Below, one piece after another: positions 11,071 through 22,385 of a DNA stretch of 64,000 nucleotides. Position numbers and translations under genes: made by a program. The stretch's first letter is position 1; every line of letters starts with the position of its first letter. The notes beneath the pieces are model-generated. The model saw only the letters and a program-made list of their open reading frames with translations, did no database searches and had not been told where the DNA came from. This DNA comes from Neoceratodus forsteri (Eukaryota > Chordata > Ceratodontiformes > Ceratodontidae): contig CM028130.1 in assembly GCA_016271365.2 (NCBI GenBank), positions 474,430,001 to 474,494,000 of the forward strand. Direction: 5' to 3'.

Positions 11071-11839
11071 GTGACAGAAAAAAATAAGAGCATGGCAAGG
11101 AAGCCTGAGAGACAGCAAAAGAAAAGAATGTAAACTGAAAAAGAAATAGGCCGACCAGAGGACAGAGGAGGAGGAGGAGGACCTGGGAGATTATGGGCTG
11201 AAAAGGCCCCAGTCCCTGGACAGCCAGAAGGGCAGAAAGGGAAGGAAAGAGAGATAGAAATTAAGGGGACAGGAAGGAAAAGCAGGGCCAAAAACCTACA
11301 CAAAGCTGGCAAGAGCAGATCTTCCAGGAGGTAAGAACCTAACTTGGGAAGATTCCGGAAACTCGGGAGAATCATGATAAGATGGATAAAGCCTCCCTCT
11401 CGAACCTTTAACCCCTAGGAGGATTCCCCACCTCCCTCCCTCACATTACTGGGGATCCCAACTATAATGTGTCCCTCCCAAAGGAAGGAGACAGCAAAGG
11501 AACAGAATAACAAGGGTGGGGTGGAGGGAGTTCCAGTCAGTCCCAGATTCCCCCATCCCAGGGGACCCAAGGGTTGGTGCACCCCAGAGGATTAATCAAC
11601 CCCTGAGATCAGACCCAGGATAAGGGAAAGGGCCCAACAGAAGTCCCTGCATTGGCCCAGACAGAGGCTCTACATGCCTCCTCTGAGACCCTCTCAGAAG
11701 TCTCCTAGGAGGCCACAAGCAGAAGGGAGGGGGAAAAACCCCAGCAGAGCCCTGTGGAGGAGGGCGAGTAGGGAGGGGACACAGCCCAGGGACTGAGGCC
11801 TTGTGAGGGGAAGGTGGGTGGGATTCAGTGATGAATGGT
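11071..11839. other. Purine-rich spacer of D between ITR and ICR
   Basis: Rich in AG and GG tracts with no gene that I can recognise. Element L has a similar purine-rich spacer in the same place (59641-60264), so this is a normal part of family III. Confidence 0.6.
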
Positions 11840-11935
11840 GCAGATGCACAGGAAGATCAAGAATTATGGTAGGTACATAATTTTCATCTTCCCTGTGTCA
11901 GTTTTCACCATTCATCACTGGTGGGTGAGTACCAA
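11840..11935. repeat. ICR (circle-junction copy) of D
   Basis: Reads GATGAATGGTGCAGATGCAC, AGGAAGATCAAGAATTATGG, TAGGTACATAATTTTCATC and CACCATTCATCACTGGTGGG. The two ends of D are joined here in inverted order. Just beyond lies the short hairpin CCCCCACGAAGGGGG (about 11937), which also follows the ICR of L. Confidence 0.78.
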
Positions 11936-12239
11936 GCCCCCACGAAGGGGGCCAGTAAATCCCTGGGAGAATAGCATTGCTCAGCACCCCCCATGGGAAA
12001 AAAATGGGGAGACCTTCCACTGGCCAGTTAGACCTGGGACTGTTCTGGGTGAGGCAGAGTCTCCCGTTCCCTGGGGGAAGGAAGGCGCCCCTGTAATTCC
12101 CATCTTGCCCTGCAGGAAAAAAGATGAGGTCCCCCAGAAGGAGGAGGCCAGTAACCTACGCTGGGCCAAAGGTGACAACCTTGAAAGGCGAAGTCATGCC
12201 GTCCACCTAATGCAGATCACTGTCCCTAGAAGTCATGAA

Positions 12240-14339
12240 GTGACTTCACTGGCGTCGTAAGATGCCCTTGACTGGTGCTTAGCCAGCTCCAGACCTATAG
12301 CAGAGAGGGCTATGGCTTGCTAGGTAGCCTCCGAATCAGGGAGCGCATGGCCCAGCATCACGTATAGATGCCTCTTAAAGGCAGCATGGTGTACCTGATT
12401 CCAAACAATGGACAGTACCATCCGTGCAGAGGAGAACTCTCCATCCCAGACAATCAAACTCCACAGAGTCAGGATCCAGGGGTCGGTGGCGGACTGGATG
12501 TCTATGCCTGGCGATGGTGTCCAGATGTGTCAATCAGAAATGGGATGAGGCAGAGAGCCTGGTGACCCCTGGGTTGCACAATACCTCTGGCAGTCCATAG
12601 GGACTGGAACTGCGGCATATAGGAAGCTGCCAGGTGCTGTACGATGCTTCCTGGAAGGGAATTAGCCAGCAATAGACCACCAAATGGTGTGCCCCGAACT
12701 TGCCCAAGAAGGCTTGCGTCGAATACTTGGTATTTTGATGGGCAACATATGTGATATGCAAGTACCTGACCAGCCTCACTAGGAAGCACTGATACTGGGT
12801 TTAATCAGTGTCAGAGGCTACGCAGATGGATGATTCCTCTTCCTCAGTGGAGGAGGACGAGGAACTTGAGGAGTCAGACTCTGGCTGTGGAGGTGGAATC
12901 AGTCGAAAGACCTGCTCGTCCATAGCCCTAATGTACTGGGGGAAATCCACAGCCCAGGATCTGAACTGTTCCCAGATCAAAGGCCCTGAAGGACCAACAT
13001 GGCCTGGGAGGAGGAGGAGGAGGAACTGGATGCAAAGGCATGGGCGAACCTGCCACTGTACGTGACGTGCCTCTGCCAGGGCTGGAAGATCCAACAGGCG
13101 ATCCTGGCATAACAGGGAATCCACAGGTCTGTAAAGTTATCATCCTGTTGAGAAAAGTAAAGTGGTCAGGACTAAACCCTGTAGGGGAAGCTTCCCTATG
13201 AGGGGACTGGGGCCACATGGATCCAGAAAGGTGGTCCTCAGCCCCACCCAATGAGGACTCCCTCAAAGGGGACGAGGGAGAGAACCTGGACTCAGCACTG
13301 CAGCTCCTCCCCAGGCCCCGTTGACCCTCGCCCTGTCCCCTCCAACCTGCTGACTCCGAGGAAGACCTCTTCCTCGCACCCAGTGCCAAAGAACACCCCA
13401 ATTCTGCCAACTCCCTGAGGAGAGTCGCAGAGGAGGGAGGTTCGGTCTTGACCTTTTTAGAGGGGATGGCACCAGGGACGGCAGCCAACCTCTTCCCCAA
13501 TGCCCAGACCACCAAACCTGTAGCAGTGGGATCACCAGCCCACACCTGCCCCATTGAGCCACCGTCAGCTCGAGAGTCGGTGCGGGCTACAGTCACTGGA
13601 GTGACAGGAGGGGGCACCTGGGGAGGCGCAAGAGTACTATTCCAAGAAGAAGCCTCTGACTACGAGGAGTCAGACTACCAGTCTGATCAGCCTCTGAATC
13701 ATCCGACTCTGAGAGGAGATGATCCAGAAAAGCTCTGGTTTGCGGCCCCAGAGGCTGTCTCGCCTGCAGTGTGCCACAAGTGGTGCTGCCAGCCCACACC
13801 TTGTGTCCTCAGTTCTGATCACCAGAGCCATGAACGGCCCCTGGATTGGAGCGGCACCGACAGGTGGTGCTGAAGAATGCTGTGTGCCTGGGCTTGCAGC
13901 CAAGGGCCCTTCAATGGGAGAGAGCCTGCACCTCTAAAGAGGTGATCTGCCAGTGGTGCGCCTAACCCGACCCTGAGTGGAGTCAGACTGGACCTTTGCA
14001 CTGCAGTAGAGAACCCTCTATGGCAAGGCAAGAAGAAGAGGCGAGCCCTCTCACTGAACCGTGTAGGCCAGGAAGGGCCAAGAGTCCTGTGCTTGGACTG
14101 GCGAGAATGATGCCATCCCCAAAGTCAGAGGAGCCCTGCCAACTTTTAACGTGCAGTGCTCCAGAATGCGGCAGTCCATAGAAGCAGGCATTGCAGGTGT
14201 CCATGTCATGCTGGGGTCAAAGGCAGGTGAGACAAACATTATGCTGGTCAGAAACAGAGATTTGCCAGTTGCAGGGACACCAGTGCATAGGAGGCCGGCC
14301 CGTTTTCTTTGAACCTTTCTTGTCCTGAGGACCAGGCAT
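12240..14339 (-). pseudogene. gag of element D (family III)
   Basis: Starts at an ATG at 14339 (MPGPQDKKGSKKTG). Near 14190-14240 it has a CCHC knuckle, CLTCL then PQHDMDTC, with a stop replacing the residue after the second Cys pair; the spacing matches the intact CxxCLGPxHDMDxC of element M. Downstream is a Ser/Gly/Pro-rich part (13617-12928, KKVKTEPPSSATLL) and an acidic Ser run (SSSSSSSSTEEEE) near 12830. The conserved block GPLIWEQFRSWAVDFPQYIRAM (near 12950) matches L (GPLAWEQFRAVVAWFPAYVRAM). The C-terminal part toward 12240 has several frameshifts. Confidence 0.75.
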
Positions 14340-14559
14340 GATGCGACAGTAACTAAACACAAAAAACAGTAAAGACTCGACGCCACTTAATAAAAAGGAA
14401 AGATCTTACTGGTTGGTTAATAAACAGTGCTGAGTGGGCTGCAGAACTGGAAGTCGAGCGAAGTCAAGAAGCTCAATGTCGAGAATGGCCCGAGGAGCAA
14501 TGGACTCCGAGGATTGAAGGATTCGATCAGTCGGACTAGGGCCGCAATGTCATTGTAGA

Positions 14560-14790
14560 AAATGCAAGCTGCAGAGAGGTGCTGTCTCTACGGTGGGAGA
14601 AGCAGAGCTGAGATGCAGGAGGAGCCAACAGCTGTTACTGGCCAACCCATGAGTACCATGCAATGCGTCGGTCTCGTGGGCGGTGCAGATGGTGCCGGCT
14701 CCTCCCACCTACTGAAAAAAACTCCCATGGGGTGTTTGTCTCTGGCCAATCAGCCGTCAGTGATGAATGGTGAAGATTGACACAGGAAAG
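14560..14790. repeat. Gag-side inverted terminal repeat of D
   Basis: Reverse-complement partner of 10850-11070 (GCCAACAGCTGTTACTGGCC, GGTGCCGGCTCCTCCCACCT, GATGAATGGTGAAGATTG). It ends in ACACAGGAAAGAT, and then the host recombinase codons resume. Confidence 0.82.
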
Positions 14791-14792
14791 AT

Positions 14793-15010
14793 CTGCAATT
14801 GCCAGTTGGCTAAAGAGAACTATTCAAGAGGCTCACAAGGCAAAGAACCTCATTCTGCCAGAAGGCATTAAAGCACACTCAGCCAGGGTGGTGGTTACCT
14901 CCTGGGCTGAAAGGGCAAATGTCTCCACCCAGGATATTTGCCAGGTGGCAACATGGACTTCCATTCATACTTTTGTATGACATTACAGGATCAAAACTTT
15001 ATACAAGCAG
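14793..15010 (+). pseudogene. Tyrosine recombinase of element C, C-terminal part
   Basis: Continues from 10817: SAIASWLKRTIQEAHKAKNL, then AHSARVVVTSW carrying the HxxR box as HSAR, then DICQVATWTSIHTFV and, after a TGA in place of one residue, HYRI with the expected catalytic tyrosine. The stop just before the tyrosine inactivates this copy. Together with 10380-10817 it shows that D interrupted a recombinase gene. Confidence 0.85.
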
Positions 15011-15129
15011 GGCCTCATCTGCGACAGCACGCTCTCAGTTGCCAGTGCATCTCAGCCACTCTTCAATCACTCTGTCCCGCCCTGATGTGAATATTACTGT
15101 TGTTTAATGGAACCCATGATGCAATGACT

Positions 15130-15217
15130 GGAGTGCCGTGGATATACAACATAACACAATGAGTGTTTACTCACCTGGTAAGGGTGATTGTGTTAGTTGA
15201 TATCCGCTGGCACTCCT
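15130..15217. repeat. 32-bp inverted repeat in the 3' end of element C
   Basis: GGAGTGCCGTGGATATACAA and onward (15130-15164) is complementary to 15187-15217 (GATATCCGCTGGCACTCCT) around a 22-bp spacer containing ACTCACCTGGTAAGG. By position after the recombinase this is likely the ICR or terminus of C. The stretch 15218-15371 follows without recognisable coding sequence and is probably the remaining C terminus. Confidence 0.6.
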
Positions 15218-15371
15218 GACCTCCCATCAGAGCGATCAGAGTGGCAATAGTACCCTCATGGTTGGAAAAGTGGACTTGAATTGCTTACACTGATTTCGAC
15301 TATGATTAGGAGGCTGCCTAAGAATGGTACCACACAAGCAGCTAGTGTGGGTTTTTGTTTAAGTAGACCGT

Positions 15372-15617
15372 TGTAGTAATGAGTGAGTTTTCCGTCAGTC
15401 ACACCAGGTGGTTGAGTCTTAGAACAGTATCAATTGTAAGGAAGTTAATTAGCATATGCGATTTGCATATGCTTTACTAATGCGTATGCGCTAACATGTA
15501 TATATAAACCCTTGCTTGGCGGGCAGAAGCCCGTGTTTTCTGCAGTTGTTTCAAATGTGTGTTTCGTACAGTAAACTCACCAGCTCACTCCACGTTGGTG
15601 TCTGCATGATTATTACA
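15372..15617 (+). repeat. Short Gypsy-type LTR
   Basis: Begins TGTAGTAAT and ends ATTATTACA, an almost perfect short inverted pair of the TG...CA type. It has a TATA box (TATATAAA near 15499) and is followed at once by a primer-binding-like site and then by gag. At 246 bp it is a short LTR. No second LTR was found, so the element is truncated at 3'. Confidence 0.7.
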
Positions 15618-15635
15618 TGGTGTCTGAATGCACCA
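15618..15635 (+). promoter_or_regulatory. Putative tRNA primer-binding site
   Basis: TGGTGTCTGAATGCACC directly abuts the LTR end. The first seven bases equal the TGGTGTC start of the tRNA-Leu-type site used by many vertebrate Gypsy elements, and the rest is diverged. Confidence 0.5.
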
Positions 15636-15689
15636 CCTGCAGCCTCCCACCGCTCTCAATTTACATGAAAATACATCTGGAAACTGAAG

Positions 15690-16090
15690 TAGATTTAAGC
15701 AGGAATTTTAAATTTTCTCAGTTTCCAGTGGACTCATTGAAAAATCCCAGAAAATCCAGGCTATGACCTTCTTGTACGTGGCAGGCCCTGATGCATTACA
15801 GGTATTCAATACTTTCATTTGGGGAAAACGAGGCGAAGGGCAGCTGAATAAAATTATGGGACAATTTGAGAAGTATTGGTAACCCAGGAAAGAATGACTT
15901 ATGAAAGACATTTGTTCAATACGAAGAATCAGAATCTGGGTGAGTCCATTGATTCATATGTAACTGAATTGAACCTAAAGGCTAAATCTTGTGACTTTGG
16001 AGATTTAACTGAATCGTTTATCAGAGATAGAATTGTATGCGGCATACAGAGTGAGCATGTGAGATGCAGACTGTTGAGAAAAGCAGAATT
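15690..16090 (+). pseudogene. Gypsy (Ty3-like) gag fragment
   Basis: Capsid-type gag of an LTR retrotransposon. Readable blocks are FLYVAGPDALQVFNTF (about 15765), a frame change, then TYERHLFNTKNQNLGESIDSY near 15897 continuing to DRIVCGIQSEHVRCRLLRKAE at 16085. The motif order, RDRIVCGI in particular, is typical of vertebrate Gypsy gag. It is cut after LRKAE by a minus-strand poly(A) retrocopy. Protease, RT and integrase are absent. Confidence 0.8.
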
Positions 16091-16455
16091 TTTTTTTTAA
16101 ATTAAGTCAGCTTTATTGATTTTAACTATACATACGACATGAAACCATCAACATCATACTGAAACAGCTGCAACATACATAACCATTCCATGTCTTCCCC
16201 CCTTCCTTCCCTCTTTGTACCCCCGCCCCCTTCTCCTAGGCATCAGGGTATAACAAGATGATGAAAATGTAGTGACTAACCAGATCTTGGTATTGGGTTA
16301 GTTTGCAACATGTAAAGGGCATACAGTTTCTCATAGTTTTCTTGTACCTTAGCCGGTCATACAGGTTAGCAATCATTTGTTTGGTTCTACAATTGAACAA
16401 TAATTCTTGTAACCATTCCGTGTATGAAATACTCTCCAGCCCAGAAATTCAAAAG
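16091..16455 (-). mobile_element. Minus-strand retrocopy with poly(A) tail
   Basis: Read on the minus strand, the sequence ends in AATCAATAAAGCTGACTTAA and an A-run (T-run at 16089-16098), so a polyadenylation signal lies about 20 bases before the tail. No open frame is recognisable. It could be the 3' end of an L1-like element or a processed transcript. It interrupts the Gypsy gag. Confidence 0.5.
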
Positions 16456-16850
16456 GGTTGGCGTCATGGCGCAAGCGCTGGCGCCACAAGAACCCATTGA
16501 TGCACCGGAGCCATATTCAAATGGAATTGTGCCTGGCACAAATCCCAATGTGCCGGAGCGCATCAGTAATGTATGCAGGCACAGGTAAGGGGGGCGTGCC
16601 CATGCATACTCTGCACATCCTGATATTCAGCCCGGGATGTGCTGAGCCATGCATGCGCAACCCCTACCTGTGCCTCACAAAGTTGATCCCAAAAAAAAAA
16701 GGAGCAATGGTCGGCCACCTACAGGTAAGCTACCGTATTGTAGGGTGCAACACGGCAGTTTCCACCTGTGGGTGGCCACCCGAGCTCCGACTGCACCTCT
16801 GTGGTGTTGCCCCACCCAATGCCCGATCACGGGCATTGTTATGAAAAAAA
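16456..16850. other. Unclassified GC-rich stretch before minisatellite
   Basis: No gene or known repeat recognised. It ends with GCCCGATCACGGGCATTG, which resembles the palindromic part of the minisatellite unit that follows, so it may be the unique flank or the source of that repeat. Confidence 0.4.
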
Positions 16851-17305
16851 CGATTCCTATATCCCTGGTGGTCCAGTGGACCGCTGTCAGCCCGATTGTG
16901 GGCTTCAGTAAAAGAAAACATGATTCCTATATCCCTGGTGGTCCAGTGGACCGCTGTCAGCCCAATCGTGGGCTTCAATAAAATAAAAACTGATTCCTAT
17001 ATCCCTGGTGGTCCAGTGGACCGCTGTCAGCCCTATCACGGGCTTCAGTAAAAGGAAAAACAATTCCTATATCCCTAGTGGTCCAGTGGACCGCTGTCAG
17101 CCCGATCGTGGGCTTAAGTAAAAATAAAAAAAAAAATCCTATATCCCTGGTGGTCCAGTGGACGGCTGTCTGCCCGATCGCGGGCTTAAGTAAAAATAAA
17201 AAAAGAATCCTATATCCCTGGAGGTCCAGTGGACCTCTGTCTGCCCGCTCATGGGATTAAGTAAAACAAAAATAAGAATCCTATATCCCTGGTGGTCCAG
17301 TGGAC
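16851..17305. repeat. Minisatellite, 7 copies of a 70-72-bp unit
   Basis: CCTATATCCCTGGTGGTCCA starts at 16856, 16926, 16996, 17066, 17138, 17209 and 17280, giving periods of 70, 70, 70, 72, 71 and 71; the last copy is partial. Each full unit contains the near-palindrome GCCCGATCGCGGGC (variants) and an A-rich end. The stretch 17306-17549 after it has no gene that I can recognise. Confidence 0.95.
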
Positions 17306-17549
17306 TCCTCCCCACCATACGGATCCCCACGGCCCGCTCCCCAGTCAGTGGCAGGCAGCAGCACCCACCCGCCTGCTGACCCACCACTGCCAACTGACAC
17401 TATCTGACAGTGTGAGCCAATGGGCATGCAGCCGTGCCGTACCACATTCCAGATATGGGTAGTCGGGGCTTTCACTAGATCTGCCGTGAGTCGTGGCTCT
17501 GACGATTCGACCAGGAGGTGGTATGAGAACCAAAGGATCGCAACCTTGA

Positions 17550-18546
17550 AGGGGGCATGCCATAGACAACTAGTATTGGAACCCACTTGAGAGGGAGCAA
17601 TCTTAGACCTAGTACTCTCAAATGGAGATAGACAGAGGATCACAGATGTAGAAGTGGATAGCCATCTGGGAACTATCGACCATCGAACAGTATGGTTCAC
17701 GATAAACACAGCAGTAGAGTCAAGCCAGACAACGGCAAAAGTACTGCACTTTAGGAGGGCTGACTTTGCCAAAATGGGGGGTGCCTAAGGAATGCACTAG
17801 CAAATGGGCAGGAAGGAGCGGTGGTAAAACAATGGGGAATAATCAAAACTGTCATCATAGAGGCAACAAGCCTTTGTGTGAAGCAAATAAACAAAACAAA
17901 ATGATGTAAGAAACCACTATGGTTCTCAAAGGAGGTGGCAGGGAAGGTTCGAGAGAAAAGAAAGCATTCAGGAAGTACAAGGAATCAGGGAGGAGCAGGA
18001 CAGAGGATCTGTATCAAGTTAAAGCAAACGGAAGCTGGGAAGGCAGTCAGAACATCAAAGGCCCAAACCAAGGAAAATATAGCCAACTCAGTTAAGAAGG
18101 GGATAAAACCTTTTGTAGGTACATCAGGGAGCGAAGGAAGATCAAGGGAGGGATAGTGAGGCTTAATAAAGGGGAGGAGGGTGGGCAGAGGGTGACTGTG
18201 AAAAGGCAGAGATACTAAACAAATATTTTTGCTCAGTATTCACAAATGAAGAGGGGGAGGTACCTAAACCAAACAATAGAAACACTCTGGATACAGAAGT
18301 TGATACCAGCCATTACAGAAGAAAGGGTTCTGAAAGAACTCTTAAAACTGAAGGTGGACAAAGCAATGGGGCCTGATGGGATTCATCCCAGAATTCTAAA
18401 AGAACTAAGGGTAGAACTAGTGACACCACTGACTACTCTCTTTAACAAATCATGGGAGGATGGGGTGGTACCCGAGGACTGGAGGAGGGCAGATGTGATT
18501 CCCTTCACAAAGTGGGAGCAAGGCAGAAGCAGGAAACTACAGACCT
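17550..18546 (+). mobile_element. Host CR1/L2-type LINE (LINE-1), 5' segment
   Basis: Degraded ORF2 of a non-LTR retrotransposon. The end of the apurinic-type endonuclease appears as EGAILDLVLSNGDRQ and VEVDSHLGTIDHRTVWF (about 17600-17695). Then come a KPLWFSKE-like linker (about 17915), NKYFCSVFTNEEGE (about 18215) and the RT start in an open block (18246-18659): KLKVDKAMGPDGIHPRILKE and VPEDWRRADVIPF. It stops at 18546, where LINE-2 inserted, and resumes at 22386. Confidence 0.85.
18493..18546 (+). repeat. Left copy of ~55-bp target-site duplication of LINE-2
   Basis: ATGTGATTCCCTTCACAAAG through AACTACAGACCT recurs at 22386-22441 with about five differences. Both copies are RT codons (VIPxHKxGSR.EAGNYRP) of the host LINE. 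Confidence 0.75.
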
Positions 18547-18871
18547 CAAATTTCATATTCAAGAGCAAATACATTATAAGAACCACCGCCATTTCCCCAG
18601 CATCCAACAGAAAAACCTCGACCGCAGAGGGTAGTTGCAGGAGGTTGGCAGGTGGTTAGGAGGAGCAAATCAGGTGCCCCATCACTCTCTGCTCTCCAAA
18701 CATTACCCCACAAACCATATAAACACTACAAACAGGTATCTGCCTCTATCTCTGAAATCAAATAAAGAGGCAGAAGACACTGCAGAGCAGGACACTGCGG
18801 CACAGGAGCCTAGCACAACAATACTCACCCAAATCAGGAACCAAAACTAAAACAAGCACAAAACCCAAAAA

Positions 18872-19357
18872 CTTCTGATCATAGGAGACTCCATGATTCG
18901 GGAGTTGATAGCCATCTCCAGCCAGGGGTGATGCTCAGATGTCTCCCAGGTACATCAGCATGGAGAGACACTGACCGCATTGCTAAAATTGTTCACAAAG
19001 CAGGAGAAAACATTGATGTCCTAGTACACATAGGGACTAATGATCTCGCCAGCCGGTCAGTTGTGGAGACCAAGGAACACCTGACTAGGCTGGGTGACAA
19101 ACTATCATGTATTTCGTCCGGCATCTCCTTCTCTGAGATCCTGCCAGTCTGGGAGAAGGAGCAGATGGACGGAAGGTCAGAGAAGGGGAGATAGGGGAGC
19201 TAAACACGTGGCTCAAGGGCTGGTGCCAGGAAAAAGGACACAGATTTGTAGGAACTGCAGTTCTGGGGCAAAGTTCTTTAAATTTGATGGACTGCATCTG
19301 ACTAAGGAGGAGTCAGTGCATTGGGGCAGAAGTTTGGCGTCTTTGCAGGATATTTAA
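18872..19357 (+). pseudogene. ORF1 of LINE-2 with SGNH/GDSL esterase domain
   Basis: CR1 and L2 ORF1 proteins bind nucleic acid, and many carry an SGNH hydrolase domain. Visible motifs are LLIIGDSMIR at 18872 (catalytic-serine block), HIGTNDLASRSV near 19027 (the GxND block) and FDGLHLTKEE near 19283 (the Asp/His block). All catalytic positions look present, but they lie in different frames with stops between, so the copy is dead. Upstream sequence (18547-18871) has no clear zinc or coiled-coil motif. Confidence 0.8.
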
Positions 19358-19484
19358 ACTAGCAAATGGGGAGAGGGTGCAGCACCCATCGTCGAATGGG
19401 AAGAACACCCTCCCCTCAGCTAGTGGTCAAACAGGGATTCAGCATGTTTGCAGTTAATTTGCATCACCAGGTAAGAAAAAAGGT

Positions 19485-22280
19485 TTGTCTCCCCATACAA
19501 TGCACAGGGGTAATGCCAAACCTCACCCAACAACTAACACACCAAAATCTGGCCAATGGAAAATCATGTACACAAATGCTCACAGCCTGAGAAATAAGAT
19601 CCCAGACCTGCAGGCAATAATGTCAGAGGCTAAACTGGACATAGTAGCAATTAGTGAGACATGGTTTACCAGTAACCACACTTGGGAGACTTCAGTACCT
19701 GGCTATGTATTGTTCAGAAGAGGCTGAGGTGCAAAGGGGGAGGAGTGGCCCTGTATGTCAATGAAAATATCAAAGCTACAGAAATTCAGAATACACAAAG
19801 GAGCCAGAAGAACTGTGGGTCACCTGGTAACAGGAAATGGGACAGCCATAAGAACTGGGGTTGTCTACAGGCCCCAGACCAGGGGAGGACATAGACACAT
19901 TACTGTTAGAAGATATACAAAACATGACAGCTAAAGGGAGGTTCTGATAATGGGAGACTTCAACATGCAGATACAGATTGGTCAATACCAGCAGAACATC
20001 TGCCAGAACTAGACTCATAGTGGATTCCCTGCAGGGAGGGCCTCAAACAACTGGTACAACAACCCACAGAGACAGGGCTATCCTAGATCTAGTACTGACT
20101 AACAAGGAAGGGATCACAGATCTCAGGTGAGAAGGTCACCTGGGGCCAGTGACCATCACATGGTATGGTTCAATTTGGCTACTACATCTAAATCATCCCA
20201 TTCCAAGGCAAAATATGGGACTTCAGAGGAGCTGACTTTGATAAGATGGCCAACAGAGTTAAGCTAGCCCTGGCAAAAAGAAACACAGGTGAGGAGGTAC
20301 AGGCAAAGTGGGCAAGCATTAAGGATACAATACTTGAAGCAACATCCATTGTGTTAGACAGAAAAGGAAGTGCAAAGAAGAGGAAACCACTTTGGTTCTC
20401 AAATACAGTAGCAGAAAAGGTCAGAGCCAAAGGCTGGCCTTCAGAAAATATAAAGGAACACAGCGGATGAAGATAGGAGGCATACCAAACTGCCCTAAGG
20501 GAAGCAGGTAAGGCAGTAAGGCAGGCAAAGTCCCAAACTGAGGAAACACTAGCACGAACAGTAAAGAAGGTGACAAGACTTTCTATAGATACATTAGTGA
20601 AAGGAGAAAGTCCAGAGGGGTTTGCTAAGCAATGGAGAAAGGGAGCATGTGAGGAGGAGGACCCTGTAAGGCATCTATCCTAAATAGATACTTTTGCTCA
20701 GTATTTACTGAAGAGAAGGTAGGGCAGGGCCCACAGCTCAGCATCATGGACACAGGGGGGAGGGAGGTGAGCACTACTCCCTTCACAAAAGAAAGGGTCC
20801 TACAAGAGCTTGCTAAGCTCAGGGTGGATAAGGCAATGGGACCTGATGGCATACATCCCAGGGTACTTAAGGAGCTACAGGAGGAACTAGCAGAGCCATT
20901 AGCAGAATTGTTTAGTGAGTCTCTGAGCACAGGAGAGGTCCCAGAAGACTGGAGAAGGGCTCATGTGATCCCACTCCACAAGAGTGGTAGCAGGGAGGAG
21001 GCGGGAACTACAGACCGGTCAGTCTTACCTCAGTAGTGGGCAAGATTATGGAGCGCTCCTTAAGGAAGGATAGTGCAACACCTGGAATCCATAGGGGCAC
21101 AGGATCCAAGACAGCATGGGTTTACAAAGGAAGGTCCTGTCAAACTAATCTCATAGATTTCTTTGACTGGGTAACCAGAATGGTGGACCAAGGGAGCAGT
21201 TGATGTCGCCTACCTTGACTTCAGCAAAGCTTTTGACACTGTTCCACATAGAAGATTGATAAATAAGCTAGGTAGGCTTGGGGTGGGTCAGAAGTTGGTC
21301 AACTGGGTGGCAAACTGGTTGACTGGCAGAAAACAGAGAGTGGTGGTAAATGGTATACAGTCAGAAGAGATGCAAGTCACAAGTGGGTACCTCAGGAGAT
21401 CAGTCCTGGGGCCAGTCCTCTTCAACATCTTCATTAGTGACCTGCAGATGGACTAGAGGTAAGGCTTGTCTGTTTGCAGATGACACCAAGATCTGCAACA
21501 GAGTAGATGATCCAGATGGGGTGGACAGAATGAGAAGAGATCTGGATAAACTAGCAGAATGGTCAGAAGAGTGGCAACTGGGATTTAATGCAAAGAAGTG
21601 CAAAATCATGCACATAGGGAAGAGAAACCTGAAGCCACTTATAGGCTGGGAGGAGTTGCTAGCAGTCACAAAGGAAGAAAGAGACTTGGGCATCATCATC
21701 ACTGATGACCTAAAATCATCAAAGCAGACCTCTAAAGCAGTAGATAAGGCTAGGGGGTGTTAGGTGTATTAGTAGGGTATCACAAGTCGTAAGAGGGAGT
21801 AATAATCCCTCTGTACAAGACATTGGTTAGGCCCCATCTGGAGTACTGCTGCAGTATTGGAGGCCACACCTTCGAAGGACATTAACCAAATTGAGGCAGT
21901 CCAGAAAGGGCAGCCAAAATGGTGCAGGGACTGCATCAGAAGACATATGAGGACAGATTAACGGAGCTCAATATTGATACCCTTGAGCAAAGGAGGAGAG
22001 AGGTGATATGATCGAGACATTTAAACACCTTAAGGGCATAAACAAGGTGAAAGAGTCTAACATGTTTAAATATAAGAAAATAAGCAGGACAAGAGGACAC
22101 AGCATGAGATTAGAGGGAGGCCGATTAAGGGGGAATGTGAGGAAATTCTTTTTCACAGAAAGGGTGGTAGATGCATGGAATGGCTTACCACAAGAAGTGG
22201 TGGCTATGAATACAGTGCAGGGCTTCAAACAGGCATGGGATAGGCATAAGGGAGCAATACAAATGACTATGAATAGATAG
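19485..22280 (+). pseudogene. ORF2 of LINE-2: endonuclease and reverse transcriptase
   Basis: The endonuclease N-terminus is clear (LRNKIPDLQAIMSEAKLD, SETWF, 19590-19665) and the GHLGPVTIT-like end comes near 20130. After the linker KPLWFSNTVAEKV (20385) the RT begins: LRVDKAMGPDGIHPRVLKEL (20815), VPEDWRRAHVIPLHKSG (20935), then FDTVPHR-type codons in a shifted frame (21230). SVLGPVLFNIFISDLQ (21400) and CLFADDTKICNRVD (21466-21510) follow, with the two catalytic aspartates intact. The C-terminal block ends with RGHSMRLEGGRLRGNVRKFF and VVDAWNGLPQEVV (22095-22200). Multiple frameshifts. Confidence 0.85.
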
Positions 22281-22385
22281 GTCACTGACAGAGCAAAGGC
22301 CGATGGCACATTTATAAGGTAGAAAAAGAAATGGGCAGACTGGATGGGTTTATGCGGTCCTTATCACCATCACTTCTATGTTTCT

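Larger units (their letters stand above)
10818..14792 (-). mobile_element. Gag-only DIRS-like element D (family III), nested in C
   Basis: About 4 kb. Inverted terminal repeats lie at 10850-11070 and 14560-14790, the ICR at 11840-11935, and one minus-strand gag at about 12240-14339. No RT, RNase H or recombinase can be found. It sits inside the recombinase gene of C: flanks GGCAGCTTCCAAA and GCAATTGCCAGTTGGC join in frame sense (…AAS / AIASWLKRT). Element L at 59391 shows the same layout, so this looks like a non-autonomous family rather than a single deletion. Confidence 0.8.
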
